The notes beneath the pieces were generated by a model. That model worked only from the letters and a program-made list of their open reading frames with translations, searched no databases and was not told the origin of the DNA. Made by a program: the position numbers and the translations under genes. From an uncultured Prevotella sp. (lineage in GTDB: Bacteria; Bacteroidota; Bacteroidia; Bacteroidales; Bacteroidaceae), in the NCBI GenBank assembly GCA_900318855.1, contig ONMG01000228.1, forward strand, positions 1 to 5,292: a stretch of DNA of 5,292 bases, read 5' to 3'. Shown one piece after another: positions 1 through 5,201 of the stretch; position 1 is the first letter of the stretch, and each line of letters begins with the position of its first letter.

Positions 1-214
1 AATGGAAATAGCCCTGTGCGTTGACTCCGTAGCGCAGCACGCACGACATACGCTTTCCCGACATCTCAATATGGTCGGAATGGGCACGGCCGTCGAAGGT
101 CCAGGTGATGCCGCCCGAGGAGTTCAGGTGCCAGAAGTCATTAGCTGCCTGGCAGGGGCGGGCAAGTGCGATGAAGCCTAATAAAAGTAGAAGTCTGAAG
201 GTCTTAATAGTCAT
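1..214 (-). CDS. Exported protein, N-terminal part only; possible six-hairpin glycosidase
   Basis: This reading frame opens at ATG 214-212 and stays open for 71 codons to the left edge, so only the N-terminus is visible. It begins MTIKTFRLLLLLGF, a basic start and a hydrophobic core, and continues to a likely signal peptidase I site near PCQA/AND (about residue 23), so the product should be exported. The mature part contains FWHLNSSGGITWTFDG, then DHIEMSGKRMSCVLRYGV. From memory, this DHIEMSG...LRYGV pattern near the N-terminus occurs in Bacteroidetes proteins of the six-hairpin glycosidase (alpha-L-rhamnosidase or debranching-like) group; the catalytic part is outside the window, so the assignment is tentative. 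No TAnnTTTG element lies in the 94 bp upstream, and it follows the metallophosphoesterase gene in the same direction, so co-transcription through the hairpin at 252-288 is likely. That it is a real coding start is fairly sure; the family is not. Confidence 0.6.
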   Translation of the reverse strand, partial: MTIKTFRLLLLLGFIALARPCQAANDFWHLNSSGGITWTFDGRAHSDHIEMSGKRMSCVLRYGVNAQGYFH

Positions 215-251
215 CTTTTTATATTGTAGAGTGGGTGATAGGTAGAGGAAG

Positions 252-288
252 GCCCTCTCCGGCCAAGATGCGCAAGGCCGAAGAGGGC
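252..288 (-). terminator. GC-rich hairpin between co-directional genes, no T-tract
   Basis: GCCCTCT (252-258) pairs with AGAGGGC (282-288). After one C/A mismatch, CGGCC (260-264) pairs with GGCCG (276-280), leaving an 11-nt loop. The stem lies 21 bp after the stop of the metallophosphoesterase and 38 bp before the next start. On the minus strand it is followed by CTTCCTCTACC rather than a run of T, so a strong intrinsic terminator is not supported. It could be a partial terminator, an mRNA-stabilising 3' end, or a structure that lowers expression of the downstream gene. Confidence 0.5.
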
Positions 289-308
289 AGTATGGTTGTC
301 CGGAGCCG

Positions 309-1511
309 TCAGCGCGCGTGGCTGTTGAAGGTCTGATCGAAGAGCGTGCGTCCCTTGAGATCGGCGATATGCAGGTGGAGCTTCCCGCCTTGGGTCTCTC
401 CGTAGAGGCTCGAGTTGTTGGAGTTCACCACTACGGGGAAATGGATGTCGGCTGAGGCCGGAGTGTAGCGGAACCGGTGGAGATGGGCACAAATCATCAC
501 GTCGACGTCGGCCTTGTTGAGGATGCTGGCGAACTTCTCCTTCACTTCAATCTCGCCATGCCATGCGTCGGGCGATGTGGCGGGAGGAATGTGGGCCACC
601 ACGACGTGGAAGGGTGCTTTCTTATAGGCCTCAGAGTTGATGATGCCCTTCAGCCAACGGGCCTGTTCCGTGCGGTAGTCGTCGTAGCAGTTGAAGCCGT
701 AGTATTCGATATCGTCGTCGGGCTTGTCCTCACCGGTGTCGAGGGCAATGAAGTAGACGGGGCCTTGCTGCCATGCGAAGTAGAGATGGGGCTCACGGGG
801 ACAGAAGTACTGATGGAAGGTTTCCGCAGCCTGACCGCGCGTCTCATGGTTGCCGCGCACATAGTACCAGGGCTTCTCTTTGGCGAAGACGCGCACAGTC
901 TCGTCGAGGAATCCTTTGTAGAGGATGCTGTCCGTGCTGAATGCGTTCACCATGTCGCCGTTGTAAATCACCATGTCGCGGTTCTCGAAGTCGGCCTGTT
1001 TCAGCATGGGCTCTAAGAGGGAGTCGCGCTGATGGATGTCGTTGAGCACGACGAAGGAGGTCTCTTTGCGGTTCTTGTCGAGGGTGGTGAAGACGGGCGG
1101 CTTGGCTGAGAATACATCGAGGGCTGCTATGGCGCCGTAGCGACCTGTGGCAGCTCCGCGACTTAACACTTCCTTGGCATAGACGCGGTAGCGGTAGCGC
1201 GTGCCCGGGCGCAGATTGGTGAGCTTCACGGAGTGGATGCGGGTAGTGCGCTTGATACCCGTTTCCACGTCGAAGAACTTTGGCCGGTCGCAGGCGTAGT
1301 AGTTGGTTCCGTCGTCAGGGGCCAGTTCTATCCAGCCTATAGATGGCTTGTCGGAAATCCACACTACGGTGGCCGAACTGTCGGTGACGTTTTGCAGGTA
1401 GGGGCCGTGGGCTATCTTGATGGCCTTGGCCATGGGGGCACTGAGCAAAAGAGCGGCTGCAAGACAGATGAGGGTAGCCTTGCTGCCCGCGCAATATTTA
1501 CTGAATTTCAT
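309..1511 (-). CDS. Exported metallophosphoesterase with purple-acid-phosphatase-like N-terminal domain
   Basis: A complete 400-residue protein. Residues 1-30 form a Sec signal peptide (basic MKFSKY start, hydrophobic CLAAALLLSAP, cleavage after AKA), so it should act in the periplasm or at the envelope. Residues about 31-142 (HGPYLQNV, ATVVWISDKP, LRPGTRYRYRV) resemble the fibronectin-III-like N-terminal domain of purple acid phosphatases. Residues about 150-390 are a calcineurin-like phosphoesterase with the metal-ligand motifs in order: NDIH (D158, H160), NGD (D186), RGNHE (N221, H222), VVAHIPP (H307) and CAHLH (H343, H345). The usual glycine before the first Asp and in the GHxH motif is replaced by Asn157 and Ala342, but all metal-binding side chains are present, so it should be active. 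Substrate cannot be told; phosphomonoesters or phosphodiesters are possible. ATG 1511-1509 is chosen because it gives the signal peptide and lies about 30 nt after the promoter at 1541-1571. Confidence 0.92.
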   Translation of the reverse strand: MKFSKYCAGSKATLICLAAALLLSAPMAKAIKIAHGPYLQNVTDSSATVVWISDKPSIGWIELAPDDGTNYYACDRPKFFDVETGIKRTTRIHSVKLTNLRPGTRYRYRVYAKEVLSRGAATGRYGAIAALDVFSAKPPVFTTLDKNRKETSFVVLNDIHQRDSLLEPMLKQADFENRDMVIYNGDMVNAFSTDSILYKGFLDETVRVFAKEKPWYYVRGNHETRGQAAETFHQYFCPREPHLYFAWQQGPVYFIALDTGEDKPDDDIEYYGFNCYDDYRTEQARWLKGIINSEAYKKAPFHVVVAHIPPATSPDAWHGEIEVKEKFASILNKADVDVMICAHLHRFRYTPASADIHFPVVVNSNNSSLYGETQGGKLHLHIADLKGRTLFDQTFNSHAR

Positions 1512-1540
1512 TGGTTATGGTATTGAATGTTATTCCTGTA

Positions 1541-1571
1541 CAAAGTTAGTACAATTCCTCTGATGCAGCAA
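1541..1571 (-). promoter_or_regulatory. Bacteroidetes-type promoter of the metallophosphoesterase gene
   Basis: On the minus strand, TAACTTTG (1548-1541) matches the Bacteroidetes -7 consensus TAnnTTTG exactly. TTG (1571-1569) lies 20 bp upstream, the usual distance for the -33 element. Transcription would begin near 1534, giving a leader of about 22-25 nt before ATG 1511. No Shine-Dalgarno sequence is visible in that A-rich leader, which is normal in this phylum. This promoter suggests the metallophosphoesterase gene starts its own transcript rather than depending on the esterase upstream. Confidence 0.75.
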
Positions 1572-1595
1572 GGAAAATACCGGAAATTTGCCTTG
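1569..1595. repeat. 27-bp imperfect inverted repeat overlapping the -33 element
   Basis: CAAGG (1569-1573) pairs with CCTTG (1591-1595). After one mismatch, AAAT (1575-1578) pairs with ATTT (1586-1589), giving a 5+4 bp stem around a 7-nt centre. The CAA at its left end is the -33 TTG of the promoter read on the minus strand, and the repeat starts 42 bp after the esterase stop. It could be an operator or the 3' end structure of the esterase mRNA. No T-run follows on the minus strand, so a canonical terminator is not supported. Confidence 0.4.
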
Positions 1596-1636
1596 GCTCT
1601 TTGACTGAAGCTTCGCAGTTGTCGTGCACAAGGGCG

Positions 1637-2317
1637 TCAGCAGTGCTGCATGCACCAGGCGAAGGCCTTGCCCGTGCGCGGACCGGAGTCGCGGAAATGT
1701 CCGCCTTGGTTCCACTCCATCGTGTACTCCTTGCTCCCGGCTCTCAGCAGTTCAGCCTGGGCTGTGAGGGCATCGCCCACGGTGGACATTTGGGCATTAC
1801 GGGTCTGTGGTTCTTTGTCGCCCAAACTGAGATAGACGGCTCGGGCCTGCATGGTGTGGGCAGAGGCAAAAGGCAGCCAGCCGGGAAACCACACCGAGGG
1901 CGATGCGGCGGCGATGGCGTCGAACGCTGAGCAGGTGTAGCCCGCCCAAAGCGCAAAGAGACCGGCGAGAGAGTATCCGCCGAGAATGATGGGAAGGCCG
2001 GGGTGCTGTCGGTTGAGCTCGGGAAGGATATTGTGCGTGATGGCAGTCAGCGTGGCAGCGGCACCGTCGCCAAAGGCCTGCTTGCCGAAGACCGGTGGGG
2101 CGGCCCAGGGTGAAAGCTCGCTGAACCAGTCTTCCACGTGCAGGGCATAGAGTGAGAACGGCTCGGGGACTGATTGGCTGATGGTCTCCATCTCCTGGGG
2201 GATGGTTTCGAGGTCGTGCTCATCGCAGGGTTGCAACAGCAGGTGGGTGGGGGCAGGGGCATCATATACCGTGAGCTCCTTTCCGCCCAAGAGGAGGGGT
2301 GAAGGCTGAAGGGTCAT
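1637..2317 (-). CDS. Alpha/beta-hydrolase (esterase-like), cytoplasmic
   Basis: A complete 226-residue protein with the catalytic triad of an alpha/beta-hydrolase: nucleophile Ser116 in GGYSLAG (113-119), Asp167 in SLGDKE, and His207 in NQGGHF near the C-terminus. ASPSVWFPGW (139-147) follows the nucleophile elbow, as in the Esterase D/enterochelin-esterase-like superfamily and in small alpha/beta-hydrolases of gut Firmicutes and Bacteroidetes. No signal peptide is present, so it should be cytoplasmic. The substrate is unknown; a short ester or thioester is only a guess. The start is well fixed: in this frame a TAG stop at 2323-2321 lies just one codon upstream of ATG 2317-2315. That ATG overlaps the TGA of the nitroreductase remnant as ATGA, which suggests translational coupling, since no Shine-Dalgarno site is seen. 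It probably uses the promoter of the remnant. The next gene downstream (309-1511) has its own promoter. Confidence 0.88.
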   Translation of the reverse strand: MTLQPSPLLLGGKELTVYDAPAPTHLLLQPCDEHDLETIPQEMETISQSVPEPFSLYALHVEDWFSELSPWAAPPVFGKQAFGDGAAATLTAITHNILPELNRQHPGLPIILGGYSLAGLFALWAGYTCSAFDAIAAASPSVWFPGWLPFASAHTMQARAVYLSLGDKEPQTRNAQMSTVGDALTAQAELLRAGSKEYTMEWNQGGHFRDSGPRTGKAFAWCMQHC

Positions 2318-2499
2318 ATACTAGTCAACTGAGTATTGCTGATGTCGCGGTCGCTGAAGGCCCTTGTAGAGCTTCGCTTCTGGAGGGCTTGCATCAGAGT
2401 TGTGGGGCAGCTTTGGTCGGGCCGGGGCAGCTGAATGTCCTGAGCCTCAGAGACTGAAGACCCTAAGAGCAGAAGGGCGAGGAATAACAGTTTTCTCAT
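2314..2499 (-). pseudogene. N-terminal remnant of an exported SagB-type nitroreductase
   Basis: The frame is 61 codons long. It begins with a clear signal peptide, MRKLLFLALLLLGSSVSEA, with cleavage before QDIQLP; a glutamine directly after the cleavage site is common in Bacteroidetes exported proteins. The mature part, TTLMQALQKRSSTRAFSDRDI followed by SNTQLTSI, matches the start of SagB/ThcOx-like FMN nitroreductases, where the xxALxxRRSTRxFSDxxLSxxxLSxLLWAAxG stretch begins the flavin-binding fold. The match stops where LLWAA-like sequence is expected: a TGA follows at 2316-2314 and none of the three forward frames continues the family. The intact proteins are about 200 residues or more, so nearly all of the fold and the FMN-binding residues are missing. 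It cannot be an active enzyme. It may persist because its leader and start drive the coupled esterase. An alternative reading is a genuine small exported peptide, but the family match makes decay by deletion more likely. Confidence 0.75.
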
Positions 2500-2548
2500 A
2501 AATAGGATTCTTCTTTAATGTTATAACGGCAAAGTCGGTGATTATTGT

Positions 2549-2565
2549 ATAGCAGACTCTGCTAT
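2549..2565. promoter_or_regulatory. Perfect 17-bp palindrome, operator-like
   Basis: ATAGCAGA, a central C, and TCTGCTAT form a perfect dyad with 8-bp arms. It lies 50 bp upstream of the ATG of the nitroreductase remnant. The only TTTG-type -7 candidate for that gene, CGACTTTG on the minus strand (2537-2530), would place this dyad around its -33 region, where a repressor or activator could bind. The -7 candidate lacks the TA, so the promoter itself is weakly supported. The symmetric odd-centred dyad is typical of dimeric regulator sites, but no regulator gene is in the window. Confidence 0.45.
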
Positions 2566-2673
2566 TGTTTGTAATACTATTCCTCGAAATCTTATTTGTT
2601 CAATTTGACCATAGCCCTTCGGATATAAAATAATGGCTTGTGAGGTCGCTTCCTATAAGCCTCTTGACTTCAT

Positions 2674-2702
2674 CAATGTGTCACCCTAAATTGAGACAAT
2701 TG
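2674..2702. repeat. Imperfect inverted repeat, possible old mobile-element end
   Basis: CAATGTGTC (2674-2682) and GACAATTG (2695-2702) pair over 8 bp with one bulged G, enclosing a 12-nt loop that reads ACCCTAAATTGA. The string TGTCACCCTAAATTGAGACA also resembles the general look of insertion-sequence termini, but no matching opposite end and no transposase fragment are in the window. I record it as a structure only. Confidence 0.3.
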
Positions 2703-2743
2703 AACTTTTATGCTTGTCTTTTCCCATCATCATAGCCGGAGAA

Positions 2744-2848
2744 AGTCCGTGAACGTTCGTGGCAAAAATCTACAGCTTAACATCAAGTCCATGAAGCGCC
2801 TATGCCAATATCCATTGCTTAGCAAAAGTCCGTGAGCGTCCCTGGCAA
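2744..2848. repeat. Three degenerate direct repeats spaced 41-42 bp apart
   Basis: Copies begin at 2744, 2786 and 2827. Copies 1 and 3 share AGTCCGTGA, then A or G, CGT, a variable stretch, and TGGCAA at their ends (22 bp each). Copy 2 is a weaker 23-bp version with AGTCCATGA at its start and GCCAA at its end. The spacer sequences also resemble each other: GCTTAACATCA before copy 2 and GCTTAGCAAA before copy 3. The steps are 42 and then 41 bp, so the unit does not preserve a reading frame and is probably non-coding. Copy 1 contains the 8-bp palindrome GAACGTTC. The copies are too divergent and too few for a CRISPR array. They could be regulator-binding sites, an intergenic repeat element or decayed sequence. 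Confidence 0.5.
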
Positions 2849-2990
2849 TTACACCCACGGATGAGGAATCAGTGCTATAGCTGGGCGCACGAGCATCTAC
2901 GCGCAGTATGCAGCAGTCCCTCATCCACCGACCTTCTCATCTTAGCCACTAAATTTTCGCGATTCAGGCTCTGATGTCAGCGAGAATGCG

Positions 2991-2998
2991 TAATTTTG
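2991..2998 (+). promoter_or_regulatory. Bacteroidetes -7 element of the S9 peptidase gene
   Basis: TAATTTTG fits the TAnnTTTG consensus exactly. Transcription would start near 3004-3006, about 38 nt before the chosen ATG at 3043. No clear TTG or TTTG lies 19-21 bp upstream (around 2967-2972), so the -33 part is weak and an activator may be needed. The element lies downstream of an in-frame ATG at 2974, which therefore would not be on the transcript. Confidence 0.55.
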
Positions 2999-3005
2999 CA
3001 GTACC

Positions 3006-3023
3006 ATCACCGACGGTGGTGAT
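3006..3023 (+). other. Small hairpin in the peptidase mRNA leader
   Basis: ATCACC (3006-3011) is a perfect complement of GGTGAT (3018-3023) with a 6-nt loop, GACGGT. It would sit at the very 5' end of the predicted transcript. Such a stem could protect the mRNA or, as DNA, act as an operator next to the -7 element. It is short, and chance is possible. Confidence 0.35.
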
Positions 3024-3042
3024 AGGATGTAAATATTACGGT

Positions 3043-5109
3043 ATGCAACGATTATCCCTTATTCTGTTTTTTGTTATGACCCTGTTGAATGTGAGTGCCC
3101 AAAAACGAGCCTTCACCATTGCCGATGTCTATCGTGTGGAATATGCCAGCTCACCGAAGCTGAATGCCGACGGCTCGCTGCTGGCCTTCACCCACAGCCG
3201 CTCCAGTATGAAAGAGCATAAAAGCTATCGTGACGTGTGCCTCATCGATACCCGTAGCCTTGAGCTGTGCACGCTGACCAGTGACAGCAAAAGCTCGTTC
3301 GTGCAGTGGAGTGCCGACGGCAAGAAGCTTTATTTCCTGTCAACCCTTACGGGAAAGGCTCAGCTCTATGTCACCGATACCGAGGGCACACAGTCGAAGC
3401 AGGTCACTGATTTTGCCCTTGGCGTGGATGCTCCTTTAGTGTCGCCCAACGGCCGCTATGTGGCCTTTGTGGCTGAGGTGTTTCCCGAGGCCGGAGCTGA
3501 CGGAAAGAAGAATGTAGAATTGCAGAAGAAGCTCGACGACGGTCCCGTGCAGGCTCACATTGCCGACCATCTGCTCTACCGTCATTGGACTGACTATGCC
3601 GACGGAAAGGTGCAGCATATCATCATCTATGATACAGAACGGAAGACCTATACCGACGTTACTCCCGGCAACTATGTCTCACCGGTGTTTTCGCCCAGTG
3701 GTGCTGAGGGTGGTTTCTGCTTCTCACCCGACAGCCGGATGCTTTGTTTCGTGAGCAATCACACCGACCATCCCGAAGCCAACACCAATTGTGACCTTTG
3801 GACCGTGAGCGTTGACGGTGGACCGCTGACCTGTCTTACGGCTGACAATAAGGCTTGGGACGGCAGCCCACAGTATTCGCCCGACGGCCGCTGGCTGGCC
3901 TACCGGATGCAGACTGTGGAGGGCTATGAGAGCGACCGTTTCCGTCTCGCGCTCATCGACTTGAAGACCGGTGCGCACCGTGTGCTCACCGAGAGTTTCG
4001 ACAACTGGGTGGACGACTATAAGTGGAGCGCGGATAGCAAGCAAATCTTTTTCCTTGGAGAGGAGAATGGTTACGAGCCACTATTCACGGTCAACATTAA
4101 GAGCGGGAAGGTAAGGAAACTCGTCGCCGACCGCGCTGTCTCAGCCTTCGATGTGGATGCCAAAGGCAACCTCTATTACGCTTATTCCACCACCGGCAAG
4201 CCGTCGGCACTCTACGCCCGTGGCGCTTCGGCGGCGAACGAGACTCAGCTCACCTTCTTTAATAAGGCGCTGGAAGACGAAGTCGACATCCGTCCCTCGG
4301 AAGCCATGTGGGTGAAGGGAGCCAAGGGCGACAGCGTGGAGGTGTTTGTGGTGAAGCCCCATGACTTCGATCCCAATAAGAAATATCCTCTCGTTATCAA
4401 TGTACACGGCGGACCGCAGATGCAGTGGATGAACAGCTTCCGTGGTGATTGGCAAGTGTATCCAGGAGCCGGCTACGTGGTAGCTTACCCTAACCCTCAC
4501 GGCTCCACGGGGCGCGGACAAGACTACTGCCGTGCTATCAGCGGCGACTGGGGCGGGGCACCCTACGAGGATGTGATGAAGGTGACCGATATGCTCAGTC
4601 GGCTACCCTATGTGGATGCCAACCGTATGGGAGCCATGGGATGGTCCTACGGTGGCTACTTCATGAACTGGCTTCAGGCCAACAAGCATCCCTTCAAGTG
4701 CCTTGCATCCATGATGGGGCTCTTCGACCTGCGCTCTATGTGGGGGGCCACCGAAGAGCTGTGGTTCCCCAACTTCGACCTTCAGGGGCAGCCGTGGAAC
4801 TCGGAGCTCTACAAGAAATTCTCGCCCTCGGAGTATGTCGCTAATTTCCACACGCCCACACTCATCATCACCGGCGAGCGCGACTACCGTGTGCCCTACA
4901 CCCAGAGCCTCCAGTATTTCAACACGCTTCAGACCTTGGGCATCCCCTCGCGTCTCATCATCTTCAAGAACGACGGCCACTGGCCTGACAATCTCCACTC
5001 CATGCCCGTCTACTACAATGCCCATTTGGAGTGGTTCCACAAGTATCTCGGCGGTGCATCCGCACCCTGGGACACGGAGAAAATGGTGAGGAACCAAGTG
5101 GAATATTAG
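3043..5109 (+). CDS. Exported S9-family dipeptidyl peptidase, DPP5-like
   Basis: A complete 688-residue serine peptidase of the prolyl oligopeptidase family. Residues 1-19 are a Sec signal peptide (MQRLSLILFFV start, cleavage at VSA/QKR, again with Gln at +1), so it acts in the periplasm. Residues about 20-430 form the beta-propeller, with repeated xxSPDGxxLxF-type blades such as SPDGRWLAY and SADSKQIFF. The C-terminal hydrolase domain has HGGP (455-458), the nucleophile Ser535 in GWSYGG, Asp614 in GERDYRVP and His646 in NDGHWPDN. TEELWF (570-575) and the overall layout match, as I recall it, dipeptidyl peptidase 5 of Porphyromonas gingivalis (about 684 residues), which releases dipeptides after hydrophobic or Ala P1 residues; the same activity here is inference. 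The frame stays open up to an ATG at 2974, but 3043 is preferred: it gives the signal peptide and lies after the -7 element. No Shine-Dalgarno site is seen. Confidence 0.93.
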   Translation: MQRLSLILFFVMTLLNVSAQKRAFTIADVYRVEYASSPKLNADGSLLAFTHSRSSMKEHKSYRDVCLIDTRSLELCTLTSDSKSSFVQWSADGKKLYFLSTLTGKAQLYVTDTEGTQSKQVTDFALGVDAPLVSPNGRYVAFVAEVFPEAGADGKKNVELQKKLDDGPVQAHIADHLLYRHWTDYADGKVQHIIIYDTERKTYTDVTPGNYVSPVFSPSGAEGGFCFSPDSRMLCFVSNHTDHPEANTNCDLWTVSVDGGPLTCLTADNKAWDGSPQYSPDGRWLAYRMQTVEGYESDRFRLALIDLKTGAHRVLTESFDNWVDDYKWSADSKQIFFLGEENGYEPLFTVNIKSGKVRKLVADRAVSAFDVDAKGNLYYAYSTTGKPSALYARGASAANETQLTFFNKALEDEVDIRPSEAMWVKGAKGDSVEVFVVKPHDFDPNKKYPLVINVHGGPQMQWMNSFRGDWQVYPGAGYVVAYPNPHGSTGRGQDYCRAISGDWGGAPYEDVMKVTDMLSRLPYVDANRMGAMGWSYGGYFMNWLQANKHPFKCLASMMGLFDLRSMWGATEELWFPNFDLQGQPWNSELYKKFSPSEYVANFHTPTLIITGERDYRVPYTQSLQYFNTLQTLGIPSRLIIFKNDGHWPDNLHSMPVYYNAHLEWFHKYLGGASAPWDTEKMVRNQVEY

Positions 5110-5128
5110 CGCGGTATTTCTATTCTCA

Positions 5129-5201
5129 ACCCCTCAGCCGGAGTCGAATGTTTACCTTTTGGAGTATCATTGATACGGCTGAGAGGTGTCTGTTTCTTTT
5201 T
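5129..5201 (+). terminator. Long-loop terminator after the peptidase gene
   Basis: CTCAGCCG (5133-5140) is fully complementary to CGGCTGAG (5176-5183). After one mismatch, ACC (5129-5131) pairs with GGT (5185-5187). The 35-nt loop holds a second small stem, GTATC/GATAC (5164-5176), that overlaps the main stem by one base. A T-rich tract, TGTTTCTTTTT (5191-5201), follows on the plus strand. It begins 20 bp after the peptidase stop and ends at the stop of the convergent gene, so it probably separates the two transcripts. The large loop is unusual for an intrinsic terminator. Confidence 0.55.

Larger units (their letters stand above)
2500..3042. other. Divergent intergenic region without a convincing gene
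   Basis: About 540 bp separate the minus-strand remnant/esterase unit from the plus-strand peptidase. The first 200 bp are AT-rich, while the part from about 2740 to 2950 is more GC-rich and contains the degenerate repeats. A 64-codon frame on the minus strand (2730-2924) runs through those repeats but has no recognisable domain, promoter or signal, and I do not call it a gene. No tRNA or rRNA was recognised. Named elements inside are listed separately: palindrome 2549-2565, inverted repeat 2674-2702, repeats 2744-2848, -7 element 2991-2998 and leader hairpin 3006-3023. Confidence 0.7.

Noticed and set aside
477..1016. 179-codon plus-strand frame, rich in Val, Gly and His
   Set aside because: It lies wholly inside the metallophosphoesterase gene on the other strand. 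It has no domain or signal, and its composition is that of an antisense shadow.
1600..1623. GAAGCTTC palindrome and flanking bases as a terminator for the esterase gene
   Set aside because: The longer pairing attempted (ACTG...CAGT) breaks in the middle, and no T-run follows on the minus strand.
1530..1715. 61-codon minus-strand frame overlapping the esterase 3' end
   Set aside because: It mostly covers the promoter region and the end of the esterase in another frame, with no protein-like features.
2744..2848. Possible CRISPR array
   Set aside because: Only three poorly matching copies, with spacers of about 19 bp that themselves resemble each other, and no cas genes in the window.
2730..2924. 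64-codon minus-strand frame across the degenerate repeats
   Set aside because: No recognisable family, promoter or signal peptide. The repeat steps of 42 and 41 bp break the frame, so the repeats are not a protein repeat. A search for conserved homologs would be needed to revive it.
3724..4044. 106-codon minus-strand frame opposite the peptidase propeller
   Set aside because: Shadow of the real gene. It has no start signals or domain.
4603..5097. 164-codon minus-strand frame opposite the peptidase C-terminal domain
   Set aside because: Antisense to the catalytic Ser-Asp-His region of a clearly real gene, with no recognisable protein features.
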